From NCBI GenBank assembly GCA_003971905.1, contig RSEE01000016.1, positions 682,001-746,000 of the forward strand: DNA of 64,000 bases. The letters are read 5' to 3'. Positions 1-11,745 of the stretch are shown here, in pieces (the stretch's first letter is position 1; each line of letters starts with the position of its first letter). The DNA is from Moniliella sp. 'wahieum'. Lineage: Eukaryota > Basidiomycota > Moniliellomycetes > Moniliellales > Moniliellaceae. The translations under genes and the position numbers were made by a program. Under the pieces are notes generated by a model that saw only the letters and a list, made by a program, of their open reading frames with translations, was not told where the DNA came from and did no database searches.

Positions 1-777
<777 letters not shown>

Positions 778-1336
778 ACCTTTTTCGAGCTTGGCCTTCT
801 TTGGATCCTGGGCAAAACGGACTTGACTTGCGTAGTAGAAATTCAAATGAGGGAGGGTGGAAGCAAGGATCCGCTGGAAAGAAAAAGAACTCATGCCGAG
901 ACCACAGAAACCTAAGCCCTAATTAGGCCTTAAGCCCAGTGGAATGGCGACCTGGGCCCTCGGTATTGCGTTGCATATGAGGTCAATCCTGCTGGTTTCC
1001 AAAGCCATAACGGCCACATTTATTCCCCAATCTCCTATTGAGCTCTCCCTATGGTACGTCGTCTCCGGCGATGGCAGCAGTAGTACCAAGGGTGGGGCAA
1101 AAGATATTAGTATCGAATGCCCTCCCGAGAAAGGGAGGCAGGGAGGCGAGAGCAGACTAAATGGGCAGGTACGATCAGAGGAGAGGAGATATGGAATATG
1201 CAGAGAGAATGCATGGCGGGCCTGAGAGTAGGTTGGAAGGAAGGGAGGGAAAAGATCCCAAGAGCAATGATTGCATCCTTCCCTCCAAACGGAGAACATG
1301 GGGCAATCAAAGTGGGGTTTATTCCGATCCCAGTGT
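778..1336. other. Intergenic region between convergent genes
   Basis: 3' flanks of the quinolinate phosphoribosyltransferase gene and of the elongase gene. It is purine-rich around 1100–1260. I see no gene, RNA or repeat family here. Confidence 0.6.
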
Positions 1337-2220
1337 TTACTGCTTGAGAGTCACGCCGTTGGCCTTGGCAGCCACAGGCTTGGGAGCGGTCTTCTTGTAT
1401 GTCTTGCGGTAAAAGGCGATGAAGAGAACGAGGTAAGAAGACAGGATCCCGCACCGGCCCACGCCGCCTGGGGGGCACCGCTGCAGAAACCAAGGTTGGG
1501 CAGGATGGAGTCAAAGTACTTGTTGGCGTAAAAGGTGTAGGTGCAACCGTAGACAAAGAATAGGTCTATAAAGAATTGGGCGATTTGCGACACGGTTACC
1601 GCCTTCTTCCAGGGGCAAGGGATGCGGAGGGTAGAGAGGGCATAGTAGGTGTACATCAGAACGTGCACAGTCAGGTTCAGAGCAATCACAATCCACGACA
1701 CACTCGTCTTGCCCATCAGCTGGCTCCAGCACAGCGCGGCGGTTGCGGCGTGGTGGTAGACATGGAGGAACTGGAGCGGTTTCTTCTTGAGCACGAGGAA
1801 CACCGTGTCGGCCAGCTCCCAGTACTTGAAGTAGTAGTTGACGATGTAGTACGTCTCCAAGTGGGCGGTCCAGGCCTTGGGGGAGCAGACGGCGTAAAAC
1901 AGGCCACCGCGGCGGTAGATGGGCAGAACCTCCTCGAGGATAAGAGCCAGCAAAAGGCCGCTACCGAAGGTGAGGAGGATGTTGTGAATGAGGAAGATGG
2001 CCTTGAAGATGGGGCCCTTGCCAGCGGCGGGGCGGGAGCGCATCAGGGCCTGGATACCAAAGATGGTGCTGAGATAGAGCACGGCAGCGGTCACCACCGA
2101 AGCGACGGACGAGATGGGGGTCTCGTTGGGCGTCCACTCGATCAGCGAGAGAGGCGCCTGGGCGCGCACGCTAGCCGGGATGGCGGCTACAACCGCATCG
2201 TAGATGGGTGTCGAGGGCAT
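1337..2220 (-). CDS. ELO-family very-long-chain fatty acid elongase (3-ketoacyl-CoA synthase)
   Basis: Condenses malonyl-CoA with acyl-CoA in the ER membrane, the first step of fatty acid elongation. The product (about 293 aa) begins MPSTPIYDAVVAAIP. It shows the ELO signatures KYWELADTVFLVLKKK, the HVYHH histidine box (FLHVYHHAATA) and a later YTYYALS segment, within several hydrophobic helices. The C-terminus ends KKTAPKPVAAKANGVTLKQ, with a lysine-rich tail typical of ER proteins. The frame changes once near 1446–1455, where GCGGGATCC fits the family if a G is missing. The start at 2220 is the first ATG of the homologous region. The gene is divergent from the FAS subunit. Which ELO (ELO1/2/3) cannot be decided by eye. 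Confidence 0.92.
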
Positions 2221-3338
2221 GGGCAGGAGGAGTAAGGATGGGGGAGGGAAGGGGGGGGGGGGTGGGGGGGGCAAACGAAGGGCGAGAAGGCGTAACGAAA
2301 GGTGGAGTTGGGAGTGGGTGGACGGGAAGAAGAATGTGGCAGGCCCGCGGGGGACAGCAGGGCGTAGGGACGAGGGACAAGGGACCAGCTGCGCGCGTGT
2401 ACTGCCCCCGCGCACGCCGAAGCGCAAGGCGTATGGATCTTGAATGGCGCCCTGCCCATCCGCCTGGGCTACCCTGACAGCGTGGAGCTGCCTGGGCCGC
2501 CCGAGGCGCCACACTGGCCCTGTCCCAGCGTCGGGGTGCTCGGCGATCGGGCATCGCGTGGCGCAGGGGCTGTGTATTGGATGTGCGCCCTTATGCGCCC
2601 CAGTAGCCCGCGTGCGTTTCTGCCTCGGACGGCTGAGCGCGCGCTGCTGAGCCTGAGCATCTGCACTGAGCGTTGCGTTGAACTCAGCTGCGGTGGGAGT
2701 AGGGCCACAGCGAGGCAGCAGAGATGCCCCCGCTGCCTGCTAGCCCTGCCTAACCCTAGCTCCATCCAGACGGCATGGTTCAAATTTCAAAGGGCACATT
2801 GATTTAACATTGCAACTGGGAGAGGCAAGGGTGGGAGCATCGTCGCACTCGTGTCGGCGTGTCTGCTCGCATCCGATCCTCCGGCCGTCCTAGCTGTACC
2901 CGTACCTTGATGGGCCCTACGCCCGTACTCGGTACCCAGCCCTCCCCTTCCGGCCGTCCCTTGGTCCTTTCAGATGCGCAGCCGAGGATACCCAGCGCAC
3001 CCGCCCCCTCGCATCGACGGCTTCCGACAGGCTGTAGCTGATTCCAATGCTGCCGCTGCAGGCCCTTGCCAGGTCGTGACACGTGACACGCGGCAGCCCT
3101 CCTGCCGCGGCTGGGCAGTGTCCCTCCCAACAGTTTGTCCAGCCCCCAATCCCAATTGAGCCGCCTGTGTTTAAATCCTCTCGCTTATACGCCACCCCCA
3201 GCACCCGATCCAGCCCGCCGACTCCTCCAACCGAAGTGTTGGGGCCCGCCCGCACGGCCCAGCCGCTCCGATGCACCCCATCCCCCCTCTCCAGCCTGAC
3301 AACCCTCGACTTTGCTCCCACCACCATCCCCGCCCGCC
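2221..3338. promoter_or_regulatory. Shared upstream region of the elongase and FAS alpha-subunit genes
   Basis: About 1.1 kb separates the two divergent fatty-acid genes. It has G-runs near the elongase (2250–2270), a GTGACACGTGACAC palindrome-like block near 3077–3090 containing CACGTG, and pyrimidine-rich DNA just before the FAS start. No open frame here resembles the malonyl transferase or ACP domains that normally precede KR in FAS alpha. No clear TATA box is seen. A shared promoter is inferred from gene layout. Confidence 0.5.
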
Positions 3339-6300
3339 ATGTCTTCCCCAGCTGCGGCTGCGTCATGGCACGACGGTCCGTCGAGCGCACTCTCCCGTGA
3401 GCTCACCGCCAAGTGCATCTCCATCATCAACCGCTCCGACCCCGACCTGGTCGAGTTCATGCAGGCACAGCTCAGCACCATCAGTCCAGCCCAAGGCCCG
3501 ACCTATGAGCTGCTGGACTACTTTGGCGCCGAGCTAGTTGCCAATTGCAAGGAGGCCGTCGCCACCGCCCAGGCCCCACTCTGGAAAGAGATGTACGCCT
3601 CCACTGCCCCCTGCACCGAGATTGATGCCAAGGGAAACATTATCTACCGCGAAGTCAAGCGCCAAGGTGTGCGCAAGCTCGAGGCCTACGTCAAGGAAAT
3701 GGAGACTGGCACCCGCACTGCAGGCACCGTCGCCGCCCAACTCAACACGGAGCGGGCCCACGAGAACATTAGCAAGCTATGGTCTCTGATCCGCAACGAG
3801 CCTTCTGTCAGCAAACTGGGCAAGGCTACCATCAAGAGCTTGTATAATGAAACCATCCGTTCCCTGGGACCCCCGCCCCAGTCCAAGCACTTTGTCACCT
3901 CGCATCGATCCCGCCGTACATCCGACACGAGCGCGACGGCCGGTCCAGCTTCCGGTACTGTTGTCGATGCGCCTCTGCCGGAGGGCCGCCAATCTTTCCT
4001 CACTATCCAGCGCAAAGTTGCCGGAAAGTGGCAGCCTTCGGCCAAGCTGACCAGCGTATACTTCTCCTTGTTGGACGAGATGGCGCGCGAAGGTCTCACG
4101 TTCGAGAACAAGAACGCCCTCGTACGTTTCCTCCTTTCCCCGCCAGAAGAAGGGTGAACTAACATATGATTGTTTCTGTTTGGACTGGTAGCTCACCGGT
4201 GTTGGCCGTGGATCAATCGGATTGGAGATGGTAAAGGGTCTCTTGGCCGGGGGCGCGAAGGTGGTCATCACCACCTCGTCGTACAGCCGCAAGACGTGTG
4301 AATTTTACCAAAAATTCTTCACTGAAGTCGGCTCCCGTGGTTCTTCGCTCACGATTCTCCCCTTCAACGGATCGTCCAAGCAGGACGTGCAGAGCCTGGC
4401 CGACTACATTTACGACACGATGGGCCTCGACTTGGACTTCGTCTACGCAGGTGCCGCCATCTCGGAGCAGGGCATGCCCATTGACAATATTGGCGATAAG
4501 TCGGAGTTGGCCCATCGTTTGATGATGACCAACGTGATCCGTCTCCTCGGTGCCATCAAGGCCAAAAAGGAGGCCAACGGGTTTGATTCGCGCCCGACCA
4601 GCGTCATTTTGCCCCTGTCGCCCAACCATGGTCTGTTTGGCTCCGACGGTCTTTACTCGGAGTCTAAGATTGGTCTCGAGACGCTCGCCAACCGTTGGGC
4701 CTCCGAGGGCTGGTCTGACTACCTTTCAATCACAGGTGCTTGCATTGGCTGGGTCCGTGGTACGGGCCTGATGGAGCAGAGCAACATCATCGCCCAGGCG
4801 TTGGAAAATCTGGGAATGCGAACATTTAGCCCCATTGAGATGACATTCAACCTACTTGGTCTTTTGCACCCCGTCCTCTCGTCCATTCACAGGTGGAGCC
4901 TCTGTTTGCGGATTTGGGCGGTGGATTTGATCGGTTGCCCAACCTGGCTGAGAAGTCGGCTTCTCTGCGTCAGGGTCTGCAGGAGGATGCGATGTGCAAG
5001 CGGATGGTCAACTTGGATGCCTCGGCGGACTTTGTGGTGATTCGTGGTGCAGCGGCGGAGAAACTGCACCAAAAGGTTTATGTTCAGCCCCGTGCAAACT
5101 TCCGATTTGCTCCGCCCCCCCTCCCTCCGCGCAAGGAGCTCACCCAACTTGCCCGCCTAGCAGGCCAACCTGTGACGGATGAGGAACTGGACAAGATTGT
5201 GGTCTGCACTGGCTTTGCGGAGGTGGGCCCCTGGGGCTCGTCTCGCACACGTTGGGAGATGGAGGCGCACGGTGAGTTTACCATGGAGGGTGCGATTGAG
5301 ATGGCTTGGATCATGGGCTTGATCAAGCACCACAACGGTCCCCTCGCAGGTGCGGCAGGCGCCAACGGTCCCTACGTGGGATGGGTCGACGCCAAATCGG
5401 GCGAGCCGGTGGAGGACAAGGACGTCAAGACACTTTATGAGAAGGACATTCTTGCTCACACGGGCGTCCGCATGGTTGAGCCCGAGATGCTCAGTGGCTA
5501 TGACCCAACCAAGAAGGAGTTTGTTCAAGAGGTTGAAATCACACATGACCTCGAGCCCCTTGAGGTCTCTGCGAGGAAGCGGCCAAGTTTAAGCGTGAGC
5601 ACGGCGACAAGGCAGATGCATGGCAAGAAGGTGAGGTATGGCATGTAATGCTCAAGCGTGGAGCTCGCATCATGGTGCCCAAGGCCATCTCCTTTAACCG
5701 TCTTGTGGCGGGCCAGCTACCCACGGGATGGAACGCGCAGCGCTACGGAATTCCGGACGATATTGCCAACAATGTGGACCGCATCACGCTCTGGGCCTTG
5801 GTCTGCTTGTCAGAGGCGCTGTCATGTCAGGCTTGGGTGCGAGCGCCTACGAGCTGTACAAGTATGTACACCCCTCGGAGGTGGGGGTACTCTCGGCTCC
5901 GGTATGGGCGGCGGCGTGAGTTCCCTCCACAAGATGTTTGTTGACCGTCGTCAAGAGTCGGAGGTGAACAAGGACGTACTGCAAGAAACGTTCATCAATA
6001 CCATCGCTGGTTGGTGCAACCTTTTGATCCTCTCGGCCTCGGGCCCGGTCAAGATCCCTGTGGGTGCATGCGCTACAGGACTTCAGTCGGTCGAGATTGC
6101 GGCCGAGACCATTCTCTCAGGCAAAGCCAAGGTCATGATTGCTGGTGGCTTGGACGACCTTTGCGAGGAAGGTTCGTACGAGTTTGCCAACATGGGTGCT
6201 ACCTCCAACGCTGTTGAAGAGTTGGCTGCTGGGCGCGAGCCTTCGGAGATGTCCCGTCCAACGGCACGCAGCCGTAACGGGTTCATGGAATCGCAAGGGG

Positions 6301-7579
6301 CCGGTGTGCAGATCCTCATGACGGCCCGCCAGGCGCTCAAGATGGGATGCCCCATCCAGAGCATTGTAGCTTACACCTCGACCCATACTGACAAGCAAGG
6401 TCGCTCCGTCCCAGCTCCGGGCCACGGTGTGATGGCATCGGCTGTGCCGCTGCAAAAGGCACTGGCATCTTGGGGCCTAACAGCCGACGATGTGGGCGTC
6501 ATTTCGATGCACGGCACATCGACCGTGGCCAATGACAAGAACGAGTCGCACGTGTACAATTCCCTCTTTGAGCGCATTGGACGTACCCCGGGGCTTGCCG
6601 TACCAGTCATGGCCCAGAAGTGGATTCTAGGTCATGCCAAGGGTGGTGCGGCGGCCTGGGCATCGAACGGGGTGATGCAGTCGCTGCTGTACTCGACTGT
6701 GACTGGCAACCGCAATGCGGATGACATCTCGCCCGAGCTGCAGAAGTGTCGCTACTTGCTGTACAACTCCACCTCGATCCAGCGCACGATGCACGACCTT
6801 CATGCTGGCCTGGTCACCTCGTTTGGCTTTGGTCAAGTGGGCGGCATTGCCCTCTTCCTTCACCCGGCCCATCTTCTCGGCCGCCTCTCGGACGAACAGT
6901 TTGCCGAATACAACCGGCTCCGTCGTCGCCGACTGGGCAAGACATATGTGCGCATGCACGGCATGCTCACCCGGAACGACCTGGTCCGCGTCGAAGACCA
7001 CCCTCCTTATCCCGCGGACCTGGAGGATGAGGTGCTGCTCAACCCCAACGCACGTGCCACCGAGCAGGCCGACGGTACCTTATCTTCCAGCGCCCCTTGG
7101 TACCTGCACCGGAGAACGAGAAGCCTGCGCAGCCTGTGGCAGTGGAAGCCGAGGTGCCCAAGGCGGCGGAGGCTCAGGCGCAAGAGGCCCAGCTGGCCGG
7201 TATGATTGGAGGCGTGCAAGGCGTCGGGATTGACGTGGAGAAGACGAGCACGTTCCCAATTGACAACGATGCCTTCCTCCGGCGCAACTTTACCCCCGCC
7301 GAGTTGGCTTACTGCCGCGCTCATCCTGACGCTCGTGCTTCGTTCACGGGCCACTTTTGCGCCAAGGAAGCCGTGTTCAAAGCGATTGGAACGGCGTCCA
7401 AGGGCGCGGCGGCAGCCATGGCCGAAATTGAGATCGTTTCGACCCAAGGCCTGCCCCCCCAGGTCAAACTGCATGGCGAAGCACTCAAGGCCGCTGGTGA
7501 CAAGGTCAAGTTTATCGTTTCCATCTCCCACTCGGACGACCAGGCGATGGCGATAGCTCATAAGGTTGCCATTGTCTGA
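3339..7579 (+). CDS. FAS2: Fatty acid synthase alpha-type subunit beginning after the ACP (KR–KS–PPT)
   Basis: Cytosolic fungal type I FAS subunit for reduction, condensation and self-phosphopantetheinylation. The product starts [13 protein letters not shown] and soon matches the region after ACP in yeast Fas2 ([17 protein letters not shown]). [14 protein letters not shown] and [15 protein letters not shown] (active Cys), [13 protein letters not shown] and [11 protein letters not shown]-terminal [13 protein letters not shown] and [12 protein letters not shown]. Intron 4122–4191 (GTACGT, branch CTAAC). The malonyl/palmitoyl transferase and ACP domains are absent upstream, so about 450 N-terminal residues must be encoded elsewhere. 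The KS also lacks the long expansion after GRSVPAPG that yeast has. Five frame changes (near 4880, 5570, 5825, 5890 and 7085) each fit one missing base, mostly in G or C runs. Start chosen by Kozak-like CCGCCATG; an in-frame ATG at 3312 is possible. Confidence 0.88.
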
Positions 7580-8379
7580 TCTTGTTTTTGGTCTGGTTAA
7601 TTTGTCACGTGTCCTCTCCATCCCTGTGGTGGTATCATACGCCGCTCCCCTTCTCTCGTCTCGAGATAATGTGAATAGATGGCGAAGACGAGTTGGATAT
7701 ATTATCTCGTGTTTGGCCCTCAGGCTGAGGCCTCAGGGCCTGACTAGCTGAACTTCAGGCGGTGGTTTGGGCCAGGTTGAACGTTGAACTCAACGTTGAG
7801 TACGTTGAACGGTTGAGCCTGTTACTCACTTCCGTGTCACATATGATGGCCCACGCTCCCACGTCCATGTCCGCTGTCACAGTGACAGGTCCATGTAACA
7901 CGTGTGATGCGGGCAATCTCTCAACGCCGCCACACGTCACATGGTCACACTATCGCCCAGCTGATGATGCTGATGATCGCTAGGTGCCGCTGATGCAGCT
8001 GATACAGCTCAGACGAATGGGAACTGAGAGCATCCGCGGCACATCTCGCATGCTCAGCCCAGCCCACAATGCATTCCCGCACACTTCAGCGTATGACACT
8101 GGAAGCATCATGCCATCGTGCGCCCCATTGTTGTTACCCGATGAGATCGATAATGAGAGAACTGTGCGTTGCGAGTTGTAACATGCTAGGTACTACGGAA
8201 GATGTCTCTGCGACGGCTTTCCGTCAGGTTTTGGAGTGTCATTTACACGCCAGCCAAGGCGTGGGTGCAAAAGGGGACGTGCATGAGAGCTTGAACCTGC
8301 GTCCCGCTTTTACCGGGGGGGAGGGGGGGGGGAGACTTGGCCATGTGCGCGCCACTTTGCACCACATCCATCGGCATAC
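7580..8379. other. Intergenic region between convergent FAS and glutamine synthetase genes
   Basis: No gene seen. A cluster of CGTTGAA/TTCAACG words lies at 7775–7816. Short near-palindromes such as GTCACATGGTCAC (7936–7948) and CATATGATGG are present, as is a G-run near 8318–8333. Confidence 0.5.
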
Positions 8380-9567
8380 TTAGAGCAGCAGCGTCGTCTC
8401 GGCGATAATGCCAGTGACCTGGTAAGGGTCAATGTTGGACGCGGGACGGCGGTCCTCAAGGTAGCCCTTGCCCTCGGCGGCAACACTCCTGGGGATACGG
8501 ATCGAGGCACCGCGGTTGGCCACGCCCGAGGAGAACTGGCCAATGTGGCCCGTCTCGTGCCGGCCAGTGAGGCGCTGGTCGTTGTCCGCACCGTACACGG
8601 CAATGTGCTCGTGTGTGGCGCTTGCTCAGCTTCTCAATCGCAGCCTCGATGGCCTTAATACCGCCCTCGGCACGGGTCGACTTGGTCGAGAAGTTGGTGT
8701 GAGCACCGGCACCGTTCCAGTCGCCAGGAACAGCCTTGGGGTGGAACGTGACCTTGACACCCCACTCCTCCGCTACGCGGAGCAGGAGGTAGCGGGCCAC
8801 AACGAGGTGGTCGCCCATGTCAATGCCAAGGCAGGGGCCCACCTGGAACTCCCACTGAGCAGGCATGACCTCAGCGTTGATACCAGAGATGTTGACGCCA
8901 GCGTAGAGGCAGCGCGCGGTAGTGCGACTCGATCAAGTCACGGGCAACCACCTTGCCAGAACCCACACCACAGTAGTAAGGGCCCTGGGGACCGGGGAAA
9001 CCGTTGGTGGGCCAGCCAAGAGGGCGGTCGTCCTCACCAAGGAGCGAGTACTCCTGCTCAATGCCGAACCAAGGCTCCTCGTCCTTGACCTGGTCAAAGA
9101 TCTTCTTGGCGGCATAGCGGTGGTTGGACTTGTTGGGGGTGCCATCGTTGTTGTAGCACTCGGCCAGAACAATAACGTTGTTGCCGCCACGGAAGGGGTC
9201 AGGGAAGTAAGCAGCCGGGCGCAGGTAGACGTCCGAGTTGCCACCGGGGGCCTGGTTGGTGGAGGAGCCGTCAAAGTTCCACTCCTTCAAGTCGGCAAGG
9301 GACTTGACGGGGCCGTCCAGGGTCGTCGTCTTGCCACGAATATCGCCAAAGCCATCAATCCAAATGTACTCGGCCTGCACCTTGTTGCCCTGGGGGAGGG
9401 CGAGGTAGTGGGAAGCGAGGCCTGGGGGGGCGGGAGGAAGGAACGGTTAGGGTGGGGGCTGTGGCGCTCCCGAGGAGCCGAAGGACAAAGGACGGCAGCA
9501 CAAGAGAAGGATTGGGAAGGTACGCACCAGGCTGGCGAACAAAGGGGTTGGGAGGGGCGGCAGACAT
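8380..9567 (-). CDS. GLN1: Glutamine synthetase
   Basis: Cytosolic type II glutamine synthetase (ATP + glutamate + ammonia to glutamine). Exon 1 is [13 protein letters not shown]; the intron at 9422–9527 (GTGCGT…CCAG) joins it to [14 protein letters not shown]. Beta-grasp part: [13 protein letters not shown] and [16 protein letters not shown]. Catalytic part: [48 protein letters not shown] and [10 protein letters not shown]. The C-terminus ends [11 protein letters not shown]. The length, about 355 aa, suits fungal enzymes. Two frame changes, near 8925 and 8620, look like short indels in GC or CA repeats. The gene converges with FAS; a TATA-like element lies about 90 bp upstream of the start. 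Confidence 0.94.
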
Positions 9568-11458
9568 GGCGGTGACGACGGTCAAGGACAAAAGGAAGAG
9601 GTGGTGGTGGGAAGACGTAGCAAGCCAGGATGCGGGGCGGGAAAAAGGGCAGAAGATTAAATAACCGGATCTGAGAGATAACTGCACGCCTGCAGACGCG
9701 GGTGTGCGGAGAGCCGACACTGGGGGGTGCAGGGCCGAATAGGAGAGCACGCAGCAGGCGCCCGACAGGCTCCGTGCGGGCACGGATTTGCTGGCCACAC
9801 TGGCGCCTCGCGTGGGCACAACAGAGCGCAGCGCCGCGGGGGGGGAGTGAGGCGCCTACCCGCGGCGTTGCGCTGGCGGCGACGGCCGGAGACGCACGGG
9901 GGCAGTGGGGCGGCGTGTGAGCGGTGAGCGGGGCGCGTGATGGGGCCGGGGACTGGGACGGGCCGCAAATTCAAATGTTGGACGATTGAAAAGCAGCAGC
10001 GCTGGCCGGTGCGGGCCTGGGCTGGGCGGCGCCGGCACTGCGGTGTGGTGCGACGGGTTGCGCCTCGGCTGTCGCGTTTGGTTTTTTTTTTTGCATTTTA
10101 TCGCGGGTGCACGGAATTGGCGAATTGGCGACGTGGCAAGGCATCCGCCCAGCGCCCGGCCTGGGCCGCCCCGTGCCCGGCGCCGTGCTTACGATCGCAG
10201 ACCATCGCGACGGCCAGGCACGCGCACGCGGTGGGCGGTGGCCTGCTGTCCCGCTGTCTGCTTCTCTCCGCTCCTCCCCTCGGCCGCAGTGCGCCACTGC
10301 CCCCGCGCCCAGCCCACGCGCCCGTCTGGATATCTATATACCGCTCTCCGCCTGCCCGAACCTGGCTCCCTCCGCTCCCTTCTCCACTCCTCGTCGTCGG
10401 CCCTCCTAGCCGGCTGGGCTCAGCCGGTACCAGCCTCCGTTCAGGGCTTTCCTCCCCGGCTGTCCATCGCCAACAGGTTGCTGGACGCGCGCTGTACCCT
10501 GTTACATGTTCTGCCATCCGGCGGACAGGCTCAGCGGTGAGACCATCGGTCACAGGTAACCAGTCACGTTGCATGACGCATTCGCGTACGCGTTGGGGCG
10601 GACTTAGCTTTTGCCCGTTCTCCTGCTCGCACTCACGGTGGTCTCCGTTACTACATACATACCTTTCACAACCAAACGTCGTGACGCGTGAACGCGTGCA
10701 CCCGATCCGTCACGCGTCACGCGTCCTCGATCCTCATCCACCATTCTTACCTTCATCTCCTCCCTTCCCCGCACTTTCACTCCAGTTCTAGGTGAGCACA
10801 ACGCACACCACATCGTGGTGTGAATGTCCTCATCCGACCGGCCCCGGCCCCAGCCCCAGCCCCAACTCCGACCCACTCAACCTGAACACGCCCCCTACCA
10901 ATCCCTTCCCCGCCCTGTCCGCAGCCTTGCCCCGTTCCTATCCCCGTCTGGCCCCGCTCTTCTGCCTGCTTCCTGATCTATACCCGATCCACGCTCAGTT
11001 CCTTTCACTCATGCTCAGCCCCAAGGGCTGTTGTTCCGCTCCAGAGTGAGTCTCACCTGGCCTCTTTTCTCCATCCACAGTGCATCGAACTCATCGATAA
11101 TCGATAATCGTTAATCACCCGCACTATCATCTCTCCTGTATCACATGTCACATTGCTCCTGTGGAAAAGCTTACGATGCGTGTTCGCCGTGGCGAGGTTG
11201 TCGACCGTCGACCTCGCTACTACCACAGGATGCGAGCACTGAACGTCGTATTCGACGAAGGAGCTTCTGCGACTGAGTCGTCCAGAAGACTGGTGCGAGC
11301 TCGGAAGGAAAGAAAACTGACTCTCACGTGGCTCAGGGTCCGCGCGGTCCTAGGACGGATGCCAACAAAGTGCTTTGTGCCTATGCGCGCTACGCGGCAA
11401 TGTTGGCCTAGGGAGCCGGACGGGCCGAAGGATGAGGAGAAGGCGATGCATTAGAGAG
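9568..11458. other. Glutamine synthetase upstream region and gene-free DNA up to the copia element
   Basis: No protein family recognised in 1.9 kb, although long open frames occur because of the GC content. A TATTTAAT box is at 9657–9664. Another AT-rich box (ATCTATATA) is near 10331–10339. Palindromic ACGCGT words cluster at 10684–10725. The DNA just before the element (11160–11456) is unremarkable. Confidence 0.5.
9657..9664 (-). promoter_or_regulatory. TATA-like box of glutamine synthetase
   Basis: On the minus strand the sequence reads TATTTAAT, about 90 bp upstream of the ATG at 9567. That spacing resembles the TATA-like box of the flavoprotein gene at 43774. Assignment is by motif and position only. 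Confidence 0.45.
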
Positions 11459-11463
11459 CCAGA

Positions 11464-11680
11464 TGTAAGACCGGAGGAACCCAAGGGATTGGGTGAAGAA
11501 CCTCTGGAAATGTAGAGCAATGCAATCGCGATGGTGGTGGTTAAGGTCTAAGCCTTGTGCCACACCTAGAGACAGGGGTTCAGACAAGCCTGAGTATACA
11601 CGTGGAGGCTTCGGAGGACAAATCAGGGGTGAAGGGTGATGAGGCGCCTTGGCCTAAGTACGGGACCACGGGTCCCAACA
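11464..11680 (-). repeat. Left LTR of the copia element (3' LTR)
   Basis: A 217-bp repeat starting TGTAAGACC and ending GGTCCCAACA, matching 16804–17021 along its whole length apart from one C-run difference. Preceded by the target duplication CCAGA. Confidence 0.95.
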
Positions 11681-11745
11681 CCCCCCCGGGCCAAGGGAAC
11701 GAAAGAAGCCCGTTGGCCATCAACAAAAGAAAAGTAGAAAGGGGA

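Noticed and set aside
4870-5600. Micro-introns (11–20 nt) as explanation of FAS frame changes
   Set aside because: GT…AG can be drawn at two sites, but homology wants the residues kept and a single missing base explains each case, including sites with no GT…AG.
3339-7579. FAS subunit as a pseudogene
   Set aside because: All catalytic motifs are intact, there are no in-frame stops apart from the shifts, and the same kind of shift affects actin and the proteasome subunit.
9937-10791. 284-aa plus-strand open frame upstream of the copia element
   Set aside because: No recognisable motif, low-complexity composition, and a start in the glutamine synthetase promoter region; open frames this long are common at this GC content.
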